In this document: one piece after another, positions 41,500 to 51,405 of the stretch
How positions within the stretch are numbered: position 1 is the stretch's first letter
How the letters are laid out: each line of letters begins with the position of its first letter
NCBI GenBank assembly: GCA_903897605.1
Contig: CAIUCH010000059.1
Location: 53,850-117,849 of the forward strand
From: an uncultured Alphaproteobacteria bacterium
GTDB taxonomy: Bacteria; Pseudomonadota; Alphaproteobacteria; Micropepsales; Micropepsaceae
Length of the DNA: 64,000 nt
Direction of reading: 5' to 3'
Position numbers and translations under genes: made by a program
Notes under the pieces: model-generated
What the model saw: the letters and a program-made list of their open reading frames with translations, nothing else
The model's database searches: none
What the model was told of the DNA's origin: nothing

Positions 41500-42048
41500 C
41501 TAGCTGCTCGTCAGGCTTTTGAAATAGGCGACTGAAGTGGGCGAGGCCCAGTCCGACGGGCCCTGCGCCTTGGCGACTTCCTTGCCGCTGGGATCGATCA
41601 GGACCGTGGTCGGCAAGCCATAGGCGCCGAACGCGTGCAGCAGCGCCAGTTCGGTATCGACATAGACGCCCAGCGCGTCCGCCTTGTGGCTTTTCAGGAA
41701 CGCCGCCGCCGCGTCGGTCTTGTCATGGCCCACATCCACCGCCAGCACTTTGAGGCCCGGCACCGCCGCCTGCAGCTTGACCAGCGATGGCAGTTCGGAA
41801 ACGCAGGGCGCGCACCAGGTCGCCCACAGATTGACCAGCACATAATGTCCCTTGAAGTCGCCGATGCTGTGCTTGCCGCCGCTGGCGTCGACAAAAGCGG
41901 TCTTGGGCACCGCGGGAGCCTTGGTTTCCGCCGCCAGCGGCGCCGGTATGGCAGGCTTTGCGTGGACAGGCCCGGCCCCGATCCCATATAGAACCCCCAG
42001 TGCCACAAGGGCGGCGGCGGCGGTCGTCAGCATGTTGCGGTTCTGCAT
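41500..42048 (-). CDS. tlpA: TlpA/ResA-like periplasmic thiol-disulfide protein
   Basis: A 182-residue exported thioredoxin-fold protein. A signal peptide or anchor (about 7-28, VHA-KP) precedes the redox motif WCAPC with Cys79 and Cys82. The cis-proline loop [16 protein letters not shown] is near 145. TlpA-type proteins reduce cysteines in apocytochrome c or copper centres of cytochrome oxidase. It is divergent from argH with only 23 bases between, as in many alphaproteobacteria, so promoters overlap the coding starts. Confidence 0.92.
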   Translation of the reverse strand: MQNRNMLTTAAAALVALGVLYGIGAGPVHAKPAIPAPLAAETKAPAVPKTAFVDASGGKHSIGDFKGHYVLVNLWATWCAPCVSELPSLVKLQAAVPGLKVLAVDVGHDKTDAAAAFLKSHKADALGVYVDTELALLHAFGAYGLPTTVLIDPSGKEVAKAQGPSDWASPTSVAYFKSLTSS

Positions 42049-42071
42049 GGATCCTCTGGCGTGAAACGGCG

Positions 42072-43454
42072 ATGACAGCGAACAAAATGTGGGGCGGGCG
42101 GTTTGAATCCGGACCCGCCGCGATCATGAGGGAGATTACCCCCTCCATAGATTTCGACAAGCGGCTGGCGGGCGAGGACCTGGCAGGTTCGAGGGCGCAT
42201 GTGCGCATGCTGGCCTCCGAGGGCATCGTCGCCAAGGAAGACGCCAGTGCGATCCTGCTGGGGCTTGAACAGATCGAACGCGAGATCGCCGACGGCAAAT
42301 TCGTTTTCAAACGCGAACTGGAAGACATCCATCTCAATATCGAAGCCCGGCTGACGGAAATCATCGGTCCGGCAGCGGGCCGGCTACACACCGCCCGCTC
42401 GCGCAACGATCAGGTGGTGACCGATTTTAGGCTGTGGGTGCGGGCCGCCTGCGAACGCGCCGACCATGGCCTTTTGCAGCTGAGCCGCGCGCTCCTGACA
42501 CAAGCGGAGTTGCACGCCGCCACCATCATGCCGGGCTATACCCATATGCAGCCCGCCCAGCCTGTCACGTTCGGCCATCACCTGATGGCCTATGTCGAGA
42601 TGTTTGCCCGCGACCGCGGCCGCTTCGAGGACGCCCGCAAACGCTTAAATGAATCGCCCTTGGGCGCCGCCGCGCTGGCGGGCACGTCCTTTCCCATCGA
42701 CCGCGATGTGACGGCGATGAGCCTGGGCTTCAGCCGTCCGATGCGCAATTCCATGGACGCGATTTCGGCGCGCGATTTCGCGCTGGAATATCTGGCGGCC
42801 TGCACCATATCCGCCGTCAACCTGTCGCGGCTGGCGGGCGAATTGGTGCAATGGTCGATGCCCGCCTTCGGCTTCGTCAAGCTGTCGGACGCGTTCACCA
42901 CCGGTTCGTCCATCATGCCGCAGAAACGCAATCCCGACGCGGCCGAACTGATCCGGGGCAAGACCGGCCGCGTGCTGGGCGATTTCGTGTCACTGGCGAC
43001 GGTGGTCAAGGGCCTGGTACTCACCTTTGGTTCCGATCTTCAGGAAGACAAGGAGCGCGTCTTCGACGCCGCCGACACCATCGAGATTTCGCTGGCCGCG
43101 ATGGCGGCCATGATCGCCGACTTGACCGCCGACCCCGCCAAAATGCGCGCCGCCGCCGAACCAGGCTTTACCACCGCCACCGATCTGGCCGATTGGGTGG
43201 TGCGAGTTCTGAAGAAGCCTTTCCGCGAGGCGCATCATATCGCCGGCAGCATCGTCAAGCGCGCCGAGGAAGCGGGTGTGACCCTCGACAAGCTGCCACT
43301 CGCCGAAATGCAGGCAATCGAGCCCGCCATCACCGATGGTGTTTTCAGCGTGCTGTCGCTGGACGCATCGGTGAATTCGCGCATGAGCCTGGGCGGCACC
43401 GCGCCAGCGCGGGTGAAAGAGCAAATTCGGTTATGGCGGGAGCGGCTGAAATGA
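42072..43454 (+). CDS. argH: Argininosuccinate lyase
   Basis: A 460-residue fumarase/aspartase-superfamily enzyme that splits argininosuccinate into arginine and fumarate. It begins [11 protein letters not shown] and contains the HTARSRNDQ region near 105 and the signature [12 protein letters not shown] near 278. Start 42072 is the family start; the ATG at 41958 lies inside tlpA on the other strand. The stop overlaps the start of the lptM-like lipoprotein gene. Confidence 0.97.
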   Translation: MTANKMWGGRFESGPAAIMREITPSIDFDKRLAGEDLAGSRAHVRMLASEGIVAKEDASAILLGLEQIEREIADGKFVFKRELEDIHLNIEARLTEIIGPAAGRLHTARSRNDQVVTDFRLWVRAACERADHGLLQLSRALLTQAELHAATIMPGYTHMQPAQPVTFGHHLMAYVEMFARDRGRFEDARKRLNESPLGAAALAGTSFPIDRDVTAMSLGFSRPMRNSMDAISARDFALEYLAACTISAVNLSRLAGELVQWSMPAFGFVKLSDAFTTGSSIMPQKRNPDAAELIRGKTGRVLGDFVSLATVVKGLVLTFGSDLQEDKERVFDAADTIEISLAAMAAMIADLTADPAKMRAAAEPGFTTATDLADWVVRVLKKPFREAHHIAGSIVKRAEEAGVTLDKLPLAEMQAIEPAITDGVFSVLSLDASVNSRMSLGGTAPARVKEQIRLWRERLK

Positions 43455-43594
43455 AAAAGCTTTTGCTGATCACAATGCTGTCGCTGCTGGCCGCGTCCTG
43501 CGGCGTCAAGAACGAGCTGGCCAAGCCGGATGGCAATACCACCCCGCACAACCAGCCCGATCCGTCACGCCCGCCCTATCCGATTGGCCGTTAA
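43451..43594 (+). CDS. lptM: LptM-like small lipoprotein
   Basis: A 47-residue lipoprotein: [17 protein letters not shown] forms the signal with lipidated Cys17, and the mature part is short and proline-rich ([21 protein letters not shown]). It belongs to the argH-lysA spacer class of lipoproteins (YifL/LptM), which in E. coli helps LptD disulfide formation in lipopolysaccharide transport. The closeness of tlpA is interesting in that light, but no link is shown. ATG overlaps the argH stop. Confidence 0.85.
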   Translation: MKKLLLITMLSLLAASCGVKNELAKPDGNTTPHNQPDPSRPPYPIGR

Positions 43595-43605
43595 GCCCAG
43601 CTCCG

Positions 43606-44874
43606 ATGAATTTCTTCTCCTACAAAGATGGCATGCTCTCGGCGGAAGAGGTCGCGCTCGACCGCCTGGCGGAGAAAGTCGGCACGCCGTTCTATTGCTA
43701 TTCCAGCGCCACCCTGGAGCGCCATTACCGCGTCTTCACCCAGGCGCTGCCGCGCGACTCGCTGGTCGCCTTTTCCGTCAAGGCCAATGGCAATCTGGCG
43801 GTTCTCAAAACTCTGTCGAAGCTGGGCGCCGGCGCCGATGTGGTCTCGGGCGGCGAATTGAAGAAAGCGCGCGCCGCCGGCATTCCCGCCGACAAGATTG
43901 TATTTTCCGGCGTCGGCAAGACCACGGACGAAATGCGGCTTGCCCTCGCCGAGGGGATTTTCCAGTTCAATGTCGAAAGCGAACCAGAGCTGGAGGCGCT
44001 GAACGCACAGGCGCTGGGCATGTCGAAGCGCGCCGCCGTCACTTTGCGCATCAATCCCGATATCGATGCCAAGACCCATGCCAAGATCACCACCGGCACT
44101 TCGGAAACGAAATTCGGCATTCCTTTCGCCCATGCCCGCGAGGCCTATGCCTTGGCGGCCAAGCTCAAGGGCATCGCGATTGTCGGCGTCGATGTTCATA
44201 TCGGCAGCCAGATCACCGATCTGGAACCGTTCGAGGCCGCCTTTCGCCGGGTGGGCGAGCTGGTCGGCACCTTGCGCGCCGACGGCCATGACATCACACG
44301 CCTGGATCTGGGCGGTGGTCTGGGCGTGCCCTATATCGAAGACAATCAGCCGCCACCCGATCCGGCCGCCTATGGCGCCATGGTCACACGGGTGACACGC
44401 GATCTGGGATCCCGTCTGATCTTCGAGCCCGGCCGGCTGATCGCGGCCAATGCCGGGGTGCTGGTGACCAGGGTCATCTATGTGAAGCGCGGCGACGCCA
44501 AGACTTTTCTGATCGTCGACGCGGGAATGAACGACCTGATCCGCCCGGCACTTTACGAATCCCATCATGAGATTGTCCCTTTGCGGGAACCCAAGCCCGG
44601 CGCCGAACGCATCAAATATGATGTCGTCGGTCCGGTTTGTGAAACTTCCGATCTTTTTGCGGCGGGGCGGTCGTTGCCGGGACTGAAATCGGGCGATCTT
44701 GTGGCAATCCAGTCCGCGGGCGCTTACGGCGCGGTCATGGCGTCGTCCTACAATGCCCGTCCGCCCGCGCCGGAGGTCTTGGTCAAGGGCACGGAATGGG
44801 CCATTGTTCGCTCCAGACTGACCCATGAGCAGCTCATCGCCCAAGACCATATCCCCGACTGGCTGGCCGGCTGA
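43606..44874 (+). CDS. lysA: Diaminopimelate decarboxylase
   Basis: A 422-residue PLP enzyme of the alanine racemase-like fold III, the last step of lysine synthesis. The PLP lysine is Lys59 in AFSVKANGN. GVDVHIGSQITD, GGGLGVPY and the EPGRLIAANAGVL phosphate-binding motif follow; the C-terminal domain supplies CETSDLFA with the active-site Cys of the partner subunit. It starts 11 bases after lptM. The same lptM-lysA order is common in proteobacteria. Confidence 0.96.
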   Translation: MNFFSYKDGMLSAEEVALDRLAEKVGTPFYCYSSATLERHYRVFTQALPRDSLVAFSVKANGNLAVLKTLSKLGAGADVVSGGELKKARAAGIPADKIVFSGVGKTTDEMRLALAEGIFQFNVESEPELEALNAQALGMSKRAAVTLRINPDIDAKTHAKITTGTSETKFGIPFAHAREAYALAAKLKGIAIVGVDVHIGSQITDLEPFEAAFRRVGELVGTLRADGHDITRLDLGGGLGVPYIEDNQPPPDPAAYGAMVTRVTRDLGSRLIFEPGRLIAANAGVLVTRVIYVKRGDAKTFLIVDAGMNDLIRPALYESHHEIVPLREPKPGAERIKYDVVGPVCETSDLFAAGRSLPGLKSGDLVAIQSAGAYGAVMASSYNARPPAPEVLVKGTEWAIVRSRLTHEQLIAQDHIPDWLAG

Positions 44875-44917
44875 CGCCAGGCCCCGCGCTGACGCGCGGC
44901 TGAAGCGCCGCATCGGG

Positions 44918-47194
44918 ATGGCGAAATTCGCACTGGTGATGGAGCAGGCGGTGCCCGCTCTGTGGCCCGCGATCGGCATTGTGGGATTACTCTTCGCGCT
45001 TGCACTGCTGGGGCTGTTCAATGTCGTTCCCTGGGCGGTACACGCGCTGATTCTGGCGGCGGCCGTCACCGCCACCGGCATGGCGCTGGAAAATGGCTTT
45101 CGCGAATTTCATTGGCCAAGCTGGCAGGATGCCGCGCGGCGATTGGAACGCGACAATAATTTGTCTCATCGTCCGATCTCGGAAGCGGACGACCGCTTGA
45201 TGGCGGGCGATGGCGATCCGGTGGCGGTGGAATTGTGGGCGCGCCACCGCGCCCGTGCCCTGCCGGACGATCTGCGGGTGACTTGGCCCAATCCCGATTT
45301 CGATTCCCGCGATCCTCGCCGCTTGCATCTGTTCCTGCTGGTATTGCTGGTGGTCGCCCTGATCATCGCGCGCGGCGAATGGCGGTCGCGCCTGATCGGC
45401 GCCTTTGAGAGCGGCGCCGCCGCCGGCATCAGCCTGGATGCCTGGGTCGATCCGCCGCCCTATACCGGCCTGGCGCCCATCTATCTGCCTGCAGGTGAGA
45501 CCCGCATCATCGCGGTGCCGGCAGGCTCGATCCTCAATCTGCGCGCCCATGGCGCCGCGCACGCCCCAGGCGTGACCATCGGCGACGTCAATCCACCGCG
45601 CTTCGCGGGCGAGGCGGGGGAATATGCCGCCAACGCCAAACTGATCCATGACGGCCGGGTGCGGGTGCAGGCCAGCGGCTATCGCATCGGCTATTGGAAT
45701 CTGCATGTCATCGCCGACGCGGTGCCGGTGATCGCCTTCACCGCGCCGCCGTCGGTGACCGAGCGCGCCGCCGTCAAATTCGCCTTCAAGGCGACCGACG
45801 ATTACGCGGTGACGTCCGCCCATGTGGTGCTGCGTCCCCATGGCAAGCCCGGCGCGCCGCCGCTGGTGCTGGATCTGCCGCTGTCGCCCGCCAAAACGGT
45901 GGCGCAGGCGAGCTATTCGGATCTTACCGGCCATCCCTATGCCGGCCTGATGGTGGATGCGCATCTGGAAGCGCGCGATGGCGCCGGCCAGACCGGCGTG
46001 AGCAAGACCATTACTTTCCGCCTGCCGGAACGCGTCTTCACCGATCCCCTGGCCCGCGCCTTGATCGAGCAGCGTCAGGCGCTCGCCACCAGCGAAAACC
46101 GGGAAGCGCGCCGCGCCGTCGCGGATGTCCTCAATGCGCTCACCATCGCGCCCGACAAATTCTACGCCGATCAGCAAGGTGTCTATACCGCGATCCGGGC
46201 TGCTTATTGGGGCGTGCGCGCGGCGCTGGCGCCAAGCGACCTGGCCCATGTCGAGGATCTTCTTTGGCAGACCGCGATGGCGATCGAGCAGAAGGGCATT
46301 CTCACCGCCGCCAACAATTTGCGCGAATTGCAGGCGCTGATCACCGCCGCGATGGCGGCGCATGCGCCCCAGCCGGTCATCGACCAGTTGCTGCAGCGCT
46401 ACAATCAGGCGATGCAGCGCTATCTGGAAGCCTTGGCGCAAAATTCCCAGAGGGATCAGAAACAGGCGCAGCAGAACGACGCCAACAGCAAAACTTTCGA
46501 ATTCGACGATCTGCAGAAATTGATGCAGGCGATTCAGCAACTGTCCGCCAGCGGGGATCGCGAGCAGGCGGCCCAGATGCTGGCGGCATTGCAGAACATG
46601 CTGGAGAATATGCGCATCGCCAAAAACGGCAGCGGCAAGGGCGGTCAGCAGAACACCGAACTCAATCAAGCGATCCAGGAATATGGCGATCTGATGGGCC
46701 AGCAGCGGGCGCTGATGGACAAGACCCTGCGCCAGCAGCAAGGCAAGGGCGATCCCAAGGATGGCGGCGCCGAAGGCTTGGCCCGCCAGCAGGACGAACT
46801 GCATCAGCGGCTGAACAAATCGATGCAAAAATTGGGAAAGATGGGCGACGGCCTGGGCAAGGCCGGACAGGCGATGGATCAGGCGCAAAAATCGCTCGGC
46901 GGCAAGGACCTCTCCAATGCCCGCAACGCCCAGGAGAACGCGCTGACACAAATGCGCAACGGCGCCGACGCCCTGGCCAAACAGATGCAAGGCAGCGATC
47001 TCAATGGCCAGGAAGGCCAGGAGGACCCCCTGGGCCGCGGCCCGGTCGGCAACGGCCACGGTGTCAAAATTCCTGATGCCAATGATTTGGCGCGGGCGCG
47101 CGACATTCTGCAGGAGCTGCGCCGCCGCGCCGGCGAACGCGCCCGCCCGCCCCAGGAACTGGATTATATCGAACGGCTGCTCAGAGAATTCTGA
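44918..47194 (+). CDS. TIGR02302 family membrane protein (DUF4175)
   Basis: A protein of about 758 residues found after lysA in most alphaproteobacteria. Two membrane helices lie near residues 17-60 (PALWPAIGIVGLLFALALLG, then VHALILAAAVTATGMAL), a third near 140-156. The remainder is a large outer portion ending in a Gln/Gly/Asp-rich region (about 530-690) and the conserved DLARARDILQELRRRAGERARPPQELDYIERLLREF. Function unknown. ATG 44918 sits just before the first helix; the ORF is open from 44825, inside lysA. A family-like N-terminal segment appears in another frame upstream. Confidence 0.85.
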   Translation: MAKFALVMEQAVPALWPAIGIVGLLFALALLGLFNVVPWAVHALILAAAVTATGMALENGFREFHWPSWQDAARRLERDNNLSHRPISEADDRLMAGDGDPVAVELWARHRARALPDDLRVTWPNPDFDSRDPRRLHLFLLVLLVVALIIARGEWRSRLIGAFESGAAAGISLDAWVDPPPYTGLAPIYLPAGETRIIAVPAGSILNLRAHGAAHAPGVTIGDVNPPRFAGEAGEYAANAKLIHDGRVRVQASGYRIGYWNLHVIADAVPVIAFTAPPSVTERAAVKFAFKATDDYAVTSAHVVLRPHGKPGAPPLVLDLPLSPAKTVAQASYSDLTGHPYAGLMVDAHLEARDGAGQTGVSKTITFRLPERVFTDPLARALIEQRQALATSENREARRAVADVLNALTIAPDKFYADQQGVYTAIRAAYWGVRAALAPSDLAHVEDLLWQTAMAIEQKGILTAANNLRELQALITAAMAAHAPQPVIDQLLQRYNQAMQRYLEALAQNSQRDQKQAQQNDANSKTFEFDDLQKLMQAIQQLSASGDREQAAQMLAALQNMLENMRIAKNGSGKGGQQNTELNQAIQEYGDLMGQQRALMDKTLRQQQGKGDPKDGGAEGLARQQDELHQRLNKSMQKLGKMGDGLGKAGQAMDQAQKSLGGKDLSNARNAQENALTQMRNGADALAKQMQGSDLNGQEGQEDPLGRGPVGNGHGVKIPDANDLARARDILQELRRRAGERARPPQELDYIERLLREF

Positions 47195-47255
47195 GATGCG
47201 TCAGGTCACGCGACCGATACGGAGTGCGAGGCCCCGAAGTGGCCACCGGTTCGGG

Positions 47256-47786
47256 TCAGCCCGCACGACCAATATAAGGCAAGGCGCGGTATTTGCCCGT
47301 ATCGTCCATGCCATAGCCGATCACGAAATCATTGCCGATGACAAAGCCGATATGATCGGCCTTTGCCACCGCGCCGGTCCGTTGCTTGTCCAGCGCCACC
47401 ACCACCCGCACGCTGGCCGCGCCCGCGGCCTCGATCAGCGAAACAGCCTTCTTGATCGTGCGCCCGGCATCCAGCACACCGTCGATCACCAGGACATGGC
47501 GCCCGGCGATCTGTTCGGATGGTCCGGCGATCATGGAAATCGCGCTCGCCACCCGCTTGTCGCCATAGGATCTGAGCCACAGCATTTCGATGTCCAGCTC
47601 GACGTCTTGCCTTTGCAAGGCACGCACCAGATCGGCGGCAAAAACAAATCCGCCGACCAGGATGGGCATGGCAATATCCGGTTTCCGCGGGGCCGCGGCA
47701 ATTTCGCGGGCGAGGCTTTCCACGCGAACCGCGATCTCTTCTGCGCTGAAAAGAACCGATGGCTTGTTCGCGCTGCCCTTAGCCAT
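47256..47786 (-). CDS. hpt: Phosphoribosyltransferase, hypoxanthine phosphoribosyltransferase type
   Basis: A 176-residue purine salvage enzyme. ILVGGFVFAADLVRAL and SYGDKRVAS form the PRPP and base site region; the PRPP motif reads HVLVIDGVLDAGRTI, where hypoxanthine enzymes usually have V(E/D)DI(I/V)DTG. ALDKQRTG and IGYGMDD complete the pattern. Probably converts hypoxanthine/guanine with PRPP to IMP/GMP. The changed acidic pair makes specificity less certain. Its start overlaps the end of the zinc-ribbon gene by 8 bases. Confidence 0.82.
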   Translation of the reverse strand: MAKGSANKPSVLFSAEEIAVRVESLAREIAAAPRKPDIAMPILVGGFVFAADLVRALQRQDVELDIEMLWLRSYGDKRVASAISMIAGPSEQIAGRHVLVIDGVLDAGRTIKKAVSLIEAAGAASVRVVVALDKQRTGAVAKADHIGFVIGNDFVIGYGMDDTGKYRALPYIGRAG

Positions 47787-48480
47787 TGGGCGCGAACCGC
47801 ACTTCCAGGTGGCGTGCCGCCGAGGGCGGGCTGGAGAGCCGGGTGAGGAAGGGTGACGATTGGCCTGCCTTCAGGGTCTGCACATTGGGGGTGAAATTCC
47901 AATGATAAAGCTCGTGATTGCTGGCATCGCTCAAGGTCACTCGCACATTTTGCGGCACCGGCAATTCGCGTGCGCTCCCGTTCACGATATTGCCGCTGAC
48001 GGCCAGCACCACCTGGCCATCCTCGTTTTCGCGGTGATAATCGACATGGGCGAAATCGATGCCGCGCGCATTCACCTTCATGCCCAGGCTGGAATAGACG
48101 CCGGCCGATTGCGGCCAGATCACGGAAATCTCCTGACGGTAACGCACCGCCGAATAGCCGATGGCCAAGACCAGCGCGATCAGGCCGATCCAGCCCGCCA
48201 TCACCGCCAGCATCGCCCCACGAGCCAGCGGCTCGCGCTCCTCCGCCGCCGCCATGGCGGCGGGTGCCAAAGCGCGGGTCCGCGACAAGGTAGGCTCCTC
48301 GGGCGCATCGACCGGATCGGCTACCGCTGGCGCCAGCGTTTCAGGCTCCGGCGCAACGGCCGCGCCCGGCTGGTGCCATTCATGACCACATTTGGCGCAA
48401 CGCACTTGGCGGCCCTGAGGCGGGAATTTCGCCTCGTCGGCCTGGTAACGTGTCGCACAGGCGGGACAGGTGAGAATCAT
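47779..48480 (-). CDS. MJ0042-type zinc-ribbon membrane protein
   Basis: A 233-residue protein. The N-terminal zinc ribbon has Cys5/Cys8 (LTCPACATRY) and Cys28/Cys31 (RCAKCGHEW), the MJ0042 signature. A proline/alanine linker, one membrane helix near 105-130 (AMLAVMAGWIGLIALVLAIGY) and a periplasmic FxLYD-like beta domain follow. Alphaproteobacterial genes of this type sit beside ftsE. Role unknown. ATG 48480 starts exactly at the zinc ribbon. Divergent from ftsE. Confidence 0.85.
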   Translation of the reverse strand: MILTCPACATRYQADEAKFPPQGRQVRCAKCGHEWHQPGAAVAPEPETLAPAVADPVDAPEEPTLSRTRALAPAAMAAAEEREPLARGAMLAVMAGWIGLIALVLAIGYSAVRYRQEISVIWPQSAGVYSSLGMKVNARGIDFAHVDYHRENEDGQVVLAVSGNIVNGSARELPVPQNVRVTLSDASNHELYHWNFTPNVQTLKAGQSSPFLTRLSSPPSAARHLEVRFAPNG

Positions 48481-48560
48481 GGGATTGGATTGGCGCTTCG
48501 CGTTGGAAAATAGGGGGCACGCCGGATGACCGCAAGGCATCCCGAGGCTATGGTCGCATC

Positions 48561-49241
48561 ATGGTTCGCTTCGAAAATGTCGGCATGCGCTATGGTTCGG
48601 GCCCGGAAGTGCTGCGCGACGTGACTTTTGAGCTGGAAGGCGGTTCGTTTACCTTCCTGACGGGCCTTTCCGGCGCCGGCAAGACCACACTATTAAAGCT
48701 GATCTATCTCGCCGAACCGCCGTCCCGGGGGCTCATCACCCTGTTCGGCCAGGAATTGGCGACGGCGCGCCGACGCGACTTGCCGCCGCTTCGCCGTCGC
48801 ATCGGCGTGGTGTTTCAGGACTTCCGGCTGCTCAATCATCTTTCGGCTTACGACAATGTGGCGCTGCCGCTGCGCCTGGCGGGACGCCGGGACGGCGAAT
48901 ATGCCCATGACGTGAAGGAGCTGATGTCCTGGGTGGGTCTGGGCGACCGCATGCAGGCGCGCCCGCCCACCTTGTCCGGCGGCGAGCAGCAGCGGGTGGC
49001 AATTGCCCGCGCCGTGGTGGCGCGCCCCGACCTTCTGATTGCCGACGAACCCACCGGCAATGTCGATCCGGAAATGGGCGCGCGGCTGATCCGTCTGTTC
49101 GGCGAATTGAACCGGCTTGGCACAACCGTGCTGATCGCCACGCATGACCGCGCCCTGATCGAATCCGCCCGCGCGCGGGAGATGCGGCTGGTGGATGGAA
49201 AGCTGGTGGAATTGCGCGCGCCCGTGAGTATGGCCTTATGA
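48561..49241 (+). CDS. ftsE: Cell division ATP-binding protein FtsE
   Basis: A 226-residue ABC ATPase. Walker A is GLSGAGKTT, the Q-loop VFQDFRLL, the signature LSGGEQQRVAIARA and Walker B LLIADEPTG. FtsEX couples ATP hydrolysis to activation of periplasmic peptidoglycan hydrolases at the septum. ATG 48561 begins the standard VRFENVGMRYG. The stop overlaps the ftsX start (ATGA). Confidence 0.95.
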   Translation: MVRFENVGMRYGSGPEVLRDVTFELEGGSFTFLTGLSGAGKTTLLKLIYLAEPPSRGLITLFGQELATARRRDLPPLRRRIGVVFQDFRLLNHLSAYDNVALPLRLAGRRDGEYAHDVKELMSWVGLGDRMQARPPTLSGGEQQRVAIARAVVARPDLLIADEPTGNVDPEMGARLIRLFGELNRLGTTVLIATHDRALIESARAREMRLVDGKLVELRAPVSMAL

Positions 49242-50128
49242 GAGAGAGCGCCGCCGTCCTGCCCCGCGACAAAGGCGCCGCGCCGCTGGATTTCGTCATC
49301 GCGGTGATGGCATTCCTCGCCGCCCTGGCGCTGGGCGCCTCGCTGATTGCCGATCGCGCCACGGAAAGCTGGAGCCATGGCCTCGCCGCCAAGCTCACGG
49401 TGCAGGTCGTGCCGCCGGACAATGGCGATGCCAGGCGGATCCTCGAAGCCGAGACCAATGCAGCGGTCGATCTTTTGAAGGCGACGCCGGGTATCGCCCA
49501 TGCCGCGCCCCTGTCGGATGCGGAGATCAATGCGCTGGTGGCGCCATGGGTGGGTGAAAACGGGCTCACCAGCGACATTCCCTTGCCCCGCCTGATCGAC
49601 GCCTCGATCACGCCCGGCGAGGTGGTCAATGTCGCGGACCTGGTGGCGCGGCTGAAAATGGCCGCGCCGCACGCCACCCTGGACGATCACAGCCGTTGGA
49701 TCTCGCGGCTCAGCGCCATCGCCGATACCGTGCGTTATTCCGCATACGGAATATTGCTGCTGATTGCGGTCGCCACCGCCGCGGCGGTGTCCTTCGCCAC
49801 CCGCGCGGGCCTGGACGCGCATCATGAGATGGTGGCGCTGCTGCATCAGATGGGGGCGCGCGCCGGCTTCATCGCGCGCACGGTCGAGTGGCATTATTTC
49901 ACTTCCGCCCTGGTCGCGGCGCTGCCGGGAACTATGTGCGCCGTGCTTCTGTTCCTGGCCGCCGGCGGCCTTGAGCGGTTTGGCGTCGATGCGGTGCCGT
50001 TCCTGCCGCCTCTGACCCTGGCCTGGATGGAAATGCCCTGGCTCCTGGCGGTGCCGGCCGCCACCGCGCTGATCGCATGGGCCACGGCGCGCATATCGGT
50101 GCTTTCTGTCGTGCGCGCCATCTACTAA
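49238..50128 (+). CDS. ftsX: Cell division protein FtsX
   Basis: A 296-residue permease-like partner of FtsE. Four membrane helices: about 19-39 (FVIAVMAFLAALALGASLI), 166-186 (YSAYGILLLIAVATAAAVSF), 213-233 and 265-285. The large loop between helices 1 and 2 (about 45-160) is the periplasmic domain that contacts hydrolase activators. The sequence is typical of alphaproteobacterial FtsX, which diverges from the E. coli protein. Confidence 0.9.
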   Translation: MRESAAVLPRDKGAAPLDFVIAVMAFLAALALGASLIADRATESWSHGLAAKLTVQVVPPDNGDARRILEAETNAAVDLLKATPGIAHAAPLSDAEINALVAPWVGENGLTSDIPLPRLIDASITPGEVVNVADLVARLKMAAPHATLDDHSRWISRLSAIADTVRYSAYGILLLIAVATAAAVSFATRAGLDAHHEMVALLHQMGARAGFIARTVEWHYFTSALVAALPGTMCAVLLFLAAGGLERFGVDAVPFLPPLTLAWMEMPWLLAVPAATALIAWATARISVLSVVRAIY

Positions 50129-50140
50129 CATTCGCTGGAT

Positions 50141-50713
50141 ATGATACGCGGATTTTTCACGGCGATGGTGCTGGTGGCGCTGGCCTATGTTCTGGGCTTT
50201 GTGCTGTTCGTCTCGCTGTTGCCGATGACGCCGGACGATGTCCCCAAGGCCGACGGCATCGTGGCGCTGACGGGTGGCGGCACCCGCCTTGACCGCGCCG
50301 AAGCCCTGTTCGAGCGGGGGGCGGGCAAGAGACTTCTGATCAGTGGCGTGGACCAGGCCACCAGCAAGGAAACCTTGAAGCATGTCATTCATGCCGGCGC
50401 GCGCTTCGACTGCTGTGCCGATCTCGGTTATGCGGCGGAAGATACGCGCGGCAATGCGCTGGAAACCAACGGCTGGGCGCGGAGCCACGATTTCCATCGC
50501 CTGATCCTAGTGACGGCGCGTTATCACATGCCGCGTTCCTTGCGCGAATTCTCCGCCGCCATGCCGGACTTGACCTTCCTGCCCTATCCTGTCGAACAGG
50601 GCCGCGTCGACCTGGCGGACTGGTGGGACCATCCGCGCACCATCTTCCTGCTGCATCGCGAATATGTGAAATATCTCGCCAGCTTCGTCACAACGTCCAT
50701 GGCGCGAACATGA
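50141..50713 (+). CDS. DUF218 (YdcF/SanA-like) membrane protein
   Basis: A 190-residue protein with an N-terminal helix (about 5-27) and a DUF218 domain: DGIVALTGGGTRLDRAEALFERG, RLLISGVDQATSKETL and a helical RNALETNGWARSH segment. DUF218 proteins act in envelope processes such as lipid or peptidoglycan handling (SanA, ElyC). The gene is 12 bases after ftsX and joined to plsC by an ATGA overlap, pointing to a shared envelope operon. Confidence 0.87.
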   Translation: MIRGFFTAMVLVALAYVLGFVLFVSLLPMTPDDVPKADGIVALTGGGTRLDRAEALFERGAGKRLLISGVDQATSKETLKHVIHAGARFDCCADLGYAAEDTRGNALETNGWARSHDFHRLILVTARYHMPRSLREFSAAMPDLTFLPYPVEQGRVDLADWWDHPRTIFLLHREYVKYLASFVTTSMART

Positions 50714-51405
50714 TGACGTTTCGTTCGGCCCTGTTCATGGCCTGGTTCCTGCTTATCACCCTGTTGATGGCGATCATCTTCCTGCCGCTGCTGGCGGTGC
50801 CACGCAAAGCCACGGTCTGGATGGCGCGCCATTGGGCCCGTGCGACTTTATGGGGCCTGCGAATTTTTTCCGGCATCGATCAACGCCAATTCGGCGAGAC
50901 GCCGCGCGGCGGCGTGCTGGTGGCGTCGAAACATATGAGCATGTGGGACACGTTGGCGCTTTATATCGCGCTGGACGATCCGGGCATCGTGCTGAAGCGC
51001 GAATTGCTGCGCATTCCGTTTTATGGCTGGTATCTGGGCAAGGCGGCGGCGATTCCGATTGACCGCGGCGCCGGGGCCGATGCCTTGCGGCGCATGACCC
51101 GCGCGGCCGAACAGGTGCTGGCCGAAGGACGTCCCATCCTTATTTTCCCCGAAGGCACCCGCAAGAAACCCGGCACCCCGCCCGACTACAAGCCCGGCGT
51201 GGCAGGGCTCTACAGTCTGCTGAATGTCGCTTGCGTGCCAGTGGCGCTGGATTCGGGATGTTACTGGCAAGGCTTCGCCAAGCATCCCGGCACCATTCAT
51301 GTGGAATTCCTGGAAGCGATCCCGGCCGGATTGAAACGCCGCGACTTCATGGCGCGGCTGGAACAATCCATCGAGACCGCCACCAACCGGTTGCTGCGCG
51401 CATGA
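50710..51405 (+). CDS. plsC: 1-acyl-sn-glycerol-3-phosphate acyltransferase
   Basis: A 231-residue acyltransferase that adds the second acyl chain in phosphatidic acid synthesis. An N-terminal helix (about 7-31) precedes the HX4D motif KHMSMWDT, in which the common NH is KH. The substrate-binding FPEGTR motif is near 142, and PGVAGLY and VPVALDSG follow. ATG 50710 overlaps the previous stop. The next gene also overlaps its stop (ATGA). Confidence 0.92.
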   Translation: MMTFRSALFMAWFLLITLLMAIIFLPLLAVPRKATVWMARHWARATLWGLRIFSGIDQRQFGETPRGGVLVASKHMSMWDTLALYIALDDPGIVLKRELLRIPFYGWYLGKAAAIPIDRGAGADALRRMTRAAEQVLAEGRPILIFPEGTRKKPGTPPDYKPGVAGLYSLLNVACVPVALDSGCYWQGFAKHPGTIHVEFLEAIPAGLKRRDFMARLEQSIETATNRLLRA

